A stretch of DNA of 64,000 bases from Herpetosiphon geysericola (GTDB lineage Bacteria > Chloroflexota > Chloroflexia > Chloroflexales > Herpetosiphonaceae). Positions 59,496 to 64,000 of the stretch are shown in pieces (positions within the stretch are counted from its first letter, which is position 1; the number at the start of each line of letters is the position of its first letter). Below the pieces are notes generated by a model. The model was given only the letters and a program-made list of their open reading frames with translations, did no database searches and was not told the DNA's origin. Position numbers and translations under genes: made by a program. The stretch is taken from NCBI RefSeq assembly GCF_001306135.1, contig NZ_LGKP01000022.1, positions 124,001-188,000 on the forward strand. Direction: 5' to 3'.

Positions 59496-61166
59496 ATGCC
59501 ACCCTTTAATCAACCAGCACCACAGCTTACCAATCAATATACAAGCGATCGCTTGCTGCAACTATATCTGCGCCGCCGTTTGCCCGCCGAGGTTTTGGCC
59601 CAAATGAGCCCCGCGTTGCACGAAATGGGCGATTTAGCCGCCAATGAACTGTATCAATTGCAATTGGCTGATCGGCTGAATGAACCTGAACTGACTCAGT
59701 GGAATGCCTGGGGCGAACGCATCGATCAGATTCTATTGACCCCGCTCTGGCAACGTGCCCAGCAGATCGCAGCCCAATCTGGCTTGATTGCAACTGGCTA
59801 TGAACAAACCTTCGCTGAATATTCGCGCACCTGCCAATTTGCCTTGGCCTATCTCTTTCATCCATCGAGCGATGTTTATACTTGCCCTTTGGCGATGACC
59901 GATGGCGCTGCTCGCACCGTGCTTCAATCGGGCAATCAGGCCTTGATTGAACGGGCAATGCCCCATTTGACTAGCCGCGATCCCAAGCAATTTTGGACGA
60001 GCGGCCAGTGGATGACTGAATCGACTGGTGGCTCGGATGTTGGGCTTTCAGAAACCATCGCCCGCCAAGATACCGATGGCACATGGCGCTTGTATGGCCG
60101 CAAGTGGTTTAGCTCGGCGACAACCTCGCAAATGGCCTTGACCTTGGCGCGACCAGAGGGCAACCCTGCTGGCGGGCGTGGTTTGGCCTTATTCTATGTC
60201 GAAACCCGCGACCAACAGGGGCGGCTCAATCAGATCGAGGTCAATCGGCTCAAGGATAAATTGGGCACGCGCAAAGTGCCGACTGCTGAGCTAAATCTGC
60301 TTGGCACGCCAGCAATTCCTGTCGCAGGCTTGCAGGATGGCGTGCGTGCGATTGTACCAATGTTGCAAATTACCCGCACTTGGAACAGCGTTTCTGCGGT
60401 TGGCTTTATGCGCCGCGGCATGGCGCTAGCCCAAGATTATGCCCAAAAACGCTTCGCTTTTGGCTCGCTGCTCAATCAAAAACCATTGCATATTGATACC
60501 TTGGCTGGTTTGCAGGCCGAGTATACTGGGGCATTTCTGCTGACGTTCTATTTAATCGAATTGCTGGGTTTGGATGAAGTTGACAAGAGCACACCCCAAC
60601 AACGCCAATTATTGCGCTTACTGACCTCGATTACCAAATTAACCACTGCTCGCCAAGCAGTCCAGCATACCAGCGAAATTGTTGAGAGTTTTGGTGGCGC
60701 TGGCTATGTCGAAGATACTGGCTTGCCAAGCCTGGTGCGCGATGCTCAAGTGCTTTCGATTTGGGAAGGCACAACCAATGTTTTGGCGCTCGATAGTTTA
60801 CGTGCGATCAGCGAAGACCCTAGTATTTGGCCAAGTTTGCGCCAGCAAGTCAACCTGTGGCTCAGCAACGTCCATGAACCGAGTTTGAGCCAAGCGCTTG
60901 AGCTAGCCCAAACCACGCTCGATTGCTGTGAACGCTGGCTAGCTGAGAGCAATCGTGATCGGGCGGCTGCTGAAATGGGCGCCCGTCGTTGGGCATTAAC
61001 CGTTGGCCGCGCGCTTGAATTGGCACTATTACTTGAGCATGCTCAAGCGGCCTTGAGCGACCACGCTGATCGTTGGTTGGTGGCTGCTGCACGGCGGTTT
61101 AGTTGCAGCCAGATCAATTTGCTTGTGGCGATCGATCCCAACGATAATCAAATGTTGTTAAGTTAA
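59496..61166 (+). CDS. Acyl-CoA dehydrogenase family protein, AidB-like
   Basis: 556 residues, longer than usual acyl-CoA dehydrogenases (about 380) and similar to AidB. Motifs: YTCPLAMTDGAARTVL, FWTSGQWMTESTGGSDVGLS (FAD loop), WRLYGRKWFSSATTSQMALT, GLALFYVETRDQ, RLKDKLGTRKVPTAELNLLG, GFMRRGMALAQDYAQKRFAF, and SFGGAGYVEDTGLPSLVRDA then VLSIWEGTTNVLALD with the Glu in WEGTT. AidB proteins protect DNA from alkylation and have weak dehydrogenase activity; a plain isovaleryl-type dehydrogenase is the alternative. ATG 59496 has AGGAG upstream. Confidence 0.87.
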   Translation: MPPFNQPAPQLTNQYTSDRLLQLYLRRRLPAEVLAQMSPALHEMGDLAANELYQLQLADRLNEPELTQWNAWGERIDQILLTPLWQRAQQIAAQSGLIATGYEQTFAEYSRTCQFALAYLFHPSSDVYTCPLAMTDGAARTVLQSGNQALIERAMPHLTSRDPKQFWTSGQWMTESTGGSDVGLSETIARQDTDGTWRLYGRKWFSSATTSQMALTLARPEGNPAGGRGLALFYVETRDQQGRLNQIEVNRLKDKLGTRKVPTAELNLLGTPAIPVAGLQDGVRAIVPMLQITRTWNSVSAVGFMRRGMALAQDYAQKRFAFGSLLNQKPLHIDTLAGLQAEYTGAFLLTFYLIELLGLDEVDKSTPQQRQLLRLLTSITKLTTARQAVQHTSEIVESFGGAGYVEDTGLPSLVRDAQVLSIWEGTTNVLALDSLRAISEDPSIWPSLRQQVNLWLSNVHEPSLSQALELAQTTLDCCERWLAESNRDRAAAEMGARRWALTVGRALELALLLEHAQAALSDHADRWLVAAARRFSCSQINLLVAIDPNDNQMLLS

Positions 61167-61275
61167 TTTTTTACAATTGAATAGCTCGAAAATCCTAACA
61201 TGTAATCATATTCAAAGCTTAATAATCACGCCCTAGTACTATGAAAAAGTAGTTGAACCTAGTACCGTTGTCTGT

Positions 61276-61304
61276 TTGCGCGCATGAATAGGCTAGGGTA
61301 TAGT
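61276..61304 (+). promoter_or_regulatory. Candidate sigma-70-type promoter of the STAS gene
   Basis: TTGCGC (61276-61281), 17-base spacer, TATAGT (61299-61304), 72 bases before ATG 61377. Confidence 0.45.
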
Positions 61305-61376
61305 AGGGCAACTTGTTATTCCTCCAACGATCCAATAATTAATAGCTTAGCCGATTGAGCCAAAAAGGGTTTTTTC

Positions 61377-62462
61377 ATGAAAGCACTAATAGCGTGGTTA
61401 GCTCAGGTTGATCATCCGCTTGAAGATGTGCGGCGCCGTGGCCAAATTATCATCAGCGTGATGTGTGCGATTTTTGTTATTGCGGTGATTGCCCTTCCAT
61501 CCTTGTTCTTTAATCCCAAGCCATTAACCTCTGGTGTGGCCTTAGGCTTAGGTATTATCTTGTCATTGATCGTTATTCCACTGGCGCGCCGAGGCAAAGT
61601 ATCGTTTGCTGGTTGGATTGTTGTGATCTCAACGGCCTTTATTATCTCGATTCCCATGATTTTACGCGGCGAAAGTAGCTATACCTTGGCCTATTTGTTG
61701 ATTCCGGTCTTGATTGCTGGGGTTGTGCTGCGGCCATGGCAAATTGTCGGCGTTTTGATGGGCATATGGGTCATGATTTGGGTGTTGGAATTGAATTATC
61801 CTACGGCGCAGACCGTTGCCACAAGGGGCGGCGTATTAACCCACGCCCTGCTCATGACGTTTATCGGCGCCGTGATTAGCTTTGTGAATAGTCGAATTAC
61901 GGTTGGGGCGTTTGATGCAGTGTCTTCTGGTCAACAGACAATCGAACAAAATGCTCGTCAATTGGCCGAACTTAATGCCTCGCTCGAACAACAAGTCCAT
62001 GATCGCACCGCTGACCTTGAAACTGCACTCGTAAAGTTACAAGAGCGTGCCAGCACTCAAGAACGCTTGCTTGATGAGATTGAGCAACAACGCGAGGTGA
62101 TTCGTGAAATGAGTGTGCCAGTGTTGCCAGTAGCGGCCAAGGTGTTGGTCATGCCATTGATTGGGGCGCTTGATAGCGAACGGCTTAGCCGCCTGCAAGA
62201 TAATGCGTTGCAAGCGGTGCAGCGTCAATCAATCAAACATTTGGTCTTGGATATTACCGGGGTTGTGGTGGTCGATAGCCAAGTTGCCCAAGGGTTTATT
62301 AGCGTGGTGCGAGCGGTGCGCTTGCTTGGCGCAGAAACCATGCTGGTTGGCGTGCGGCCAGAAGTTGCCCAAGCCATGGTCTCGTTAGGGCTAGAATTGG
62401 ATACAATCAGCACCTCGGCGACATTGCAAGAAGGCCTGCAACGGATTCATAGCTACAATTAA
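61377..62462 (+). CDS. Membrane sensor with coiled coil and STAS domain (RsbR-like)
   Basis: 361 residues. About six N-terminal membrane helices (IIISVMCAIFVIAVIALPSL; VALGLGIILSLIVIPLA; GWIVVISTAFIISIPMIL; YLLIPVLIAGVVL and two more), a coiled coil (QLAELNASLEQQVHDRTADL, about 195-245), and a C-terminal STAS domain: VPVLPVAAKVLVMPLIGALD, LVLDITGVVVVDSQVAQGFI, LVGVRPEVAQAMVSLGL. The Thr in DITGV and Ser in VDSQV match the phosphorylation sites of stressosome RsbR/RsbS proteins. It is probably a membrane-bound input to a partner-switching pathway. No kinase or phosphatase partner is adjacent. Confidence 0.85.
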   Translation: MKALIAWLAQVDHPLEDVRRRGQIIISVMCAIFVIAVIALPSLFFNPKPLTSGVALGLGIILSLIVIPLARRGKVSFAGWIVVISTAFIISIPMILRGESSYTLAYLLIPVLIAGVVLRPWQIVGVLMGIWVMIWVLELNYPTAQTVATRGGVLTHALLMTFIGAVISFVNSRITVGAFDAVSSGQQTIEQNARQLAELNASLEQQVHDRTADLETALVKLQERASTQERLLDEIEQQREVIREMSVPVLPVAAKVLVMPLIGALDSERLSRLQDNALQAVQRQSIKHLVLDITGVVVVDSQVAQGFISVVRAVRLLGAETMLVGVRPEVAQAMVSLGLELDTISTSATLQEGLQRIHSYN

Positions 62463-63253
62463 GCGTCGTTTGTTGGCTCAAATGGTTCGTCCCAACGGTT
62501 AGCATATGCCAAGGCTGCGGTGCGCTTGCGCTGCGATGACGTCCAATCGATCGTTGGGCGATCGGCGGTTTGCGGAATGTAGCCCAACCGATACAGCACC
62601 ATCAAACTGTGCTCCTCGGGAATGTGCAACAGCTTGTTGATTTTCTCCCACTGGCCTTCAACTTCCATCGGCGTCGAAATAAACTGCATGCCAATGCCAA
62701 GTGAGGTGGCAGTTAGCCAAATCGTTTGCATCACCGCGCCCAACGAAAGCAGCGAGTACATTCCCGATAGGTCGTCGGGCTTGTATTCGCTTTTATCCAG
62801 CGTAATCCCCAAAATCAAGGGCGAGCCAGCCACCAATTTGCGGGCATCCTTGCCAAGCACTTTGGGCACTTGAAATTTGGCCATCAACTCGCCGCCACGC
62901 TCGGTAAAAATATATTTGGCAAACGGTTTAAGTACTGCTGGCAGGTTGTCGATCAAAATGCCATCGCCTCGTTGATCAACTTCCTTCTTTGAGAAGCGAA
63001 AATATTTGCGATAGCGTTGCCAGAAGCGACCACCAGCCATTAATTTCTGCATCGATTCGCCAGCAATATCAGCGAGTTGCATACGCGTCGCTTGATCTTG
63101 GATGACGACGAAACGCCATGGCTGCGAATTAAAGTGCGAGGGTGCACAGGCTGCCATCTCCAAAATAGTTCGCACATGGGCTGGGTCAAGCGGGCGATCT
63201 TCAAATGGGCCATTGGTGGTGCGGCGCGAACGAATCGCATCGAGCAAATCCAT
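62459..63253 (-). CDS. Nitroreductase-family flavoprotein
   Basis: 264 residues from ATG 63253 (AAGGA upstream). MDLLDAIRSRRTTNGPFEDR, then CAPSHFNSQPWRFVVIQDQA (FMN contacts), GMYSLLSLGAVMQTIWLTAT and GIGMQFISTPMEVEGQWEKI. It should reduce nitro or quinone compounds, or a similar substrate, with NAD(P)H and FMN; the extra middle section (about 85-140) is longer than in common nitroreductases. It overlaps the end of the convergent STAS gene by 4 bases. It follows the SCO1664-type gene by 16 bases on the same strand. Confidence 0.9.
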   Translation of the reverse strand: MDLLDAIRSRRTTNGPFEDRPLDPAHVRTILEMAACAPSHFNSQPWRFVVIQDQATRMQLADIAGESMQKLMAGGRFWQRYRKYFRFSKKEVDQRGDGILIDNLPAVLKPFAKYIFTERGGELMAKFQVPKVLGKDARKLVAGSPLILGITLDKSEYKPDDLSGMYSLLSLGAVMQTIWLTATSLGIGMQFISTPMEVEGQWEKINKLLHIPEEHSLMVLYRLGYIPQTADRPTIDWTSSQRKRTAALAYANRWDEPFEPTNDA

Positions 63254-63269
63254 AGCTGGATATCCTTGT

Positions 63270-64000
63270 CTACACGGGCGGCCACGGAATTGAGCGCTGC
63301 CCATACGAAGCTGGAAATTTGGCATTGCTGATCAGGCGGCTGAGCCGTTGGCGCATGGCTTTGATTTCACGTGGGTACAGCATTGCGTTCAAGGCTTGGG
63401 TCAGGCTGCTGTCTGGCTCCAAATCTTGGGCCAGTTGCTTAAGATCGGCTAAATCTTCTGCGGGAATATCCTCGCCCACCCAATCCCAAATTACCGTGCG
63501 CAACTTATATTCATCGTGAAAACAGATGCCATGATCAATCGCCCAAATCCGCTGATCATCATCGACGAGCACATGACCACCCTTGCGATCTGCATTGTTA
63601 ATCACAATATCAAACAAGGCCATGCGCTGAAAATCACGTTCGCGGCCTTCTTTCAAGGTAAAAAAATGCTGCTCGTAATCGGCGTGAATCAGCAATTGCA
63701 CCGAGCCAACGCCGTGCGGGCCTTGACGGGTAACGGTTGGCGGCACCAAATGCCAGCCCAAGGCATGGCTAATCATAAACGCCGCTGCCTCGCGTTTATA
63801 CAACGTGCCCTGCGGGAAATCCCAGAGCGGGTTCTCGCCACGTTGGGGTTTATAGACCGCCCCCAGCACAAGCTCGCTTGGCTCATCTGCATGGACTTCA
63901 ACTAAGAAGGTATAGTTACTGCTCCATGGCAATAAGCCCTGCAATTCGATCCGGCCATCGCGCAACACTTGCAAGATCGTTGCCAGTTCAAGCGCTAGGG
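63270..64000 (-). CDS. SCO1664-family (PI3/PI4-kinase-like) protein, 5' end outside window
   Basis: At least 243 residues; the frame stays open to the window edge, so the true start is probably beyond 64000 (the first in-window candidate is a weak TTG at 63974). Motifs: LVLGAVYKPQRGENPLWDFP, TLYKREAAAFMISHALGWHL, LFDIVINNADRKGGHVLVDD (catalytic-loop-like N-N-A-D-R-K), RIWAIDHGICFHDEYKLRTV (D-H-G metal-binding). This is the actinobacterial/chloroflexotal SCO1664 family with a PI3/4-kinase-like fold. The role is unknown. The nitroreductase gene follows by 16 bases. Confidence 0.85.
   Translation of the reverse strand, partial: LALELATILQVLRDGRIELQGLLPWSSNYTFLVEVHADEPSELVLGAVYKPQRGENPLWDFPQGTLYKREAAAFMISHALGWHLVPPTVTRQGPHGVGSVQLLIHADYEQHFFTLKEGRERDFQRMALFDIVINNADRKGGHVLVDDDQRIWAIDHGICFHDEYKLRTVIWDWVGEDIPAEDLADLKQLAQDLEPDSSLTQALNAMLYPREIKAMRQRLSRLISNAKFPASYGQRSIPWPPV

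Overview
The window reads as chromosomal DNA of a Gram-positive-type, multicellular or gliding member of the Chloroflexota, most like Herpetosiphon. The reasons are the mid-range GC content, two long serine/threonine kinases with extracellular TPR regions, a c-di-AMP pair (cdaA-cdaR), minCDE, a large STAND/BTAD regulator, and a Gram-positive-type LexA box. This taxonomic call is an inference and was not checked by search. Both ends cut genes: a DNA cytosine methyltransferase on the left and a PI3/4-kinase-like (SCO1664-type) protein on the right. No rRNA, tRNA, CRISPR array, transposase or prophage was seen.

Layout. 1-1.8 kb: Type II restriction-modification locus with an intact methyltransferase end and a frameshifted TdeIII-type endonuclease. 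2.1-5.7 kb: small housekeeping-type genes (SRPBCC, TPR, TRIC channel, GNAT, LRV repeat protein). 5.8-11.5 kb: two paralogous membrane kinases on the minus strand. 11.9-13.8 kb: translationally coupled ATP-grasp/DinB/HAD operon. 14.2-18.3 kb: a secreted crystallin-like protein and two fused enzymes (GNAT-methyltransferase; pseudouridine synthase-methyltransferase). 18.7-25.4 kb: metabolism (MccB-like carboxylase subunit, GH3 glycosidase with a LacI-type operator, panC, gluconokinase). 25.5-27.5 kb: ECF sigma/anti-sigma/bactofilin-like membrane operon with a good autoregulatory promoter. 27.8-32.3 kb: CpXC protein, GT9 glycosyltransferase, and a copper operon (small membrane protein, SCO, PCuAC). 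32.4-33.4 kb: a RecA-like ATPase behind a LexA box. 33.5-39.2 kb: AI-2E-type permease, minEDC, and a nucleotidyltransferase fused to a degenerate phosphomannomutase. 40-45.2 kb: STAND regulator and cdaA-cdaR. 45.5-50 kb: circularly permuted ATP-grasp/alpha-E/transglutaminase cluster with an ADP-ribosylglycohydrolase-like pseudoenzyme inside it. 50-51.7 kb: NYN nuclease and a nonsense-broken ADP-ribosylglycohydrolase. 51.9-58.9 kb: a tight five-gene MoxR AAA/VWA cluster with a zinc-finger protein, an unrecognised protein and a DUF5682-type protein; this is the best candidate for an under-described system. 59.5-64 kb: AidB-like acyl-CoA dehydrogenase, STAS membrane sensor, nitroreductase, and the PI3/4-kinase-like protein.

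Several intergenic gaps carry dispersed simple-word repeats (9-bp CTTCGCGNT-like words, AGAGCATAGAACATAG words, 7-bp RTCAGAA words, TTAACGCAGAGNCGCAGAGA words) and one 105-bp direct duplication. These are the main non-coding structure in the window.
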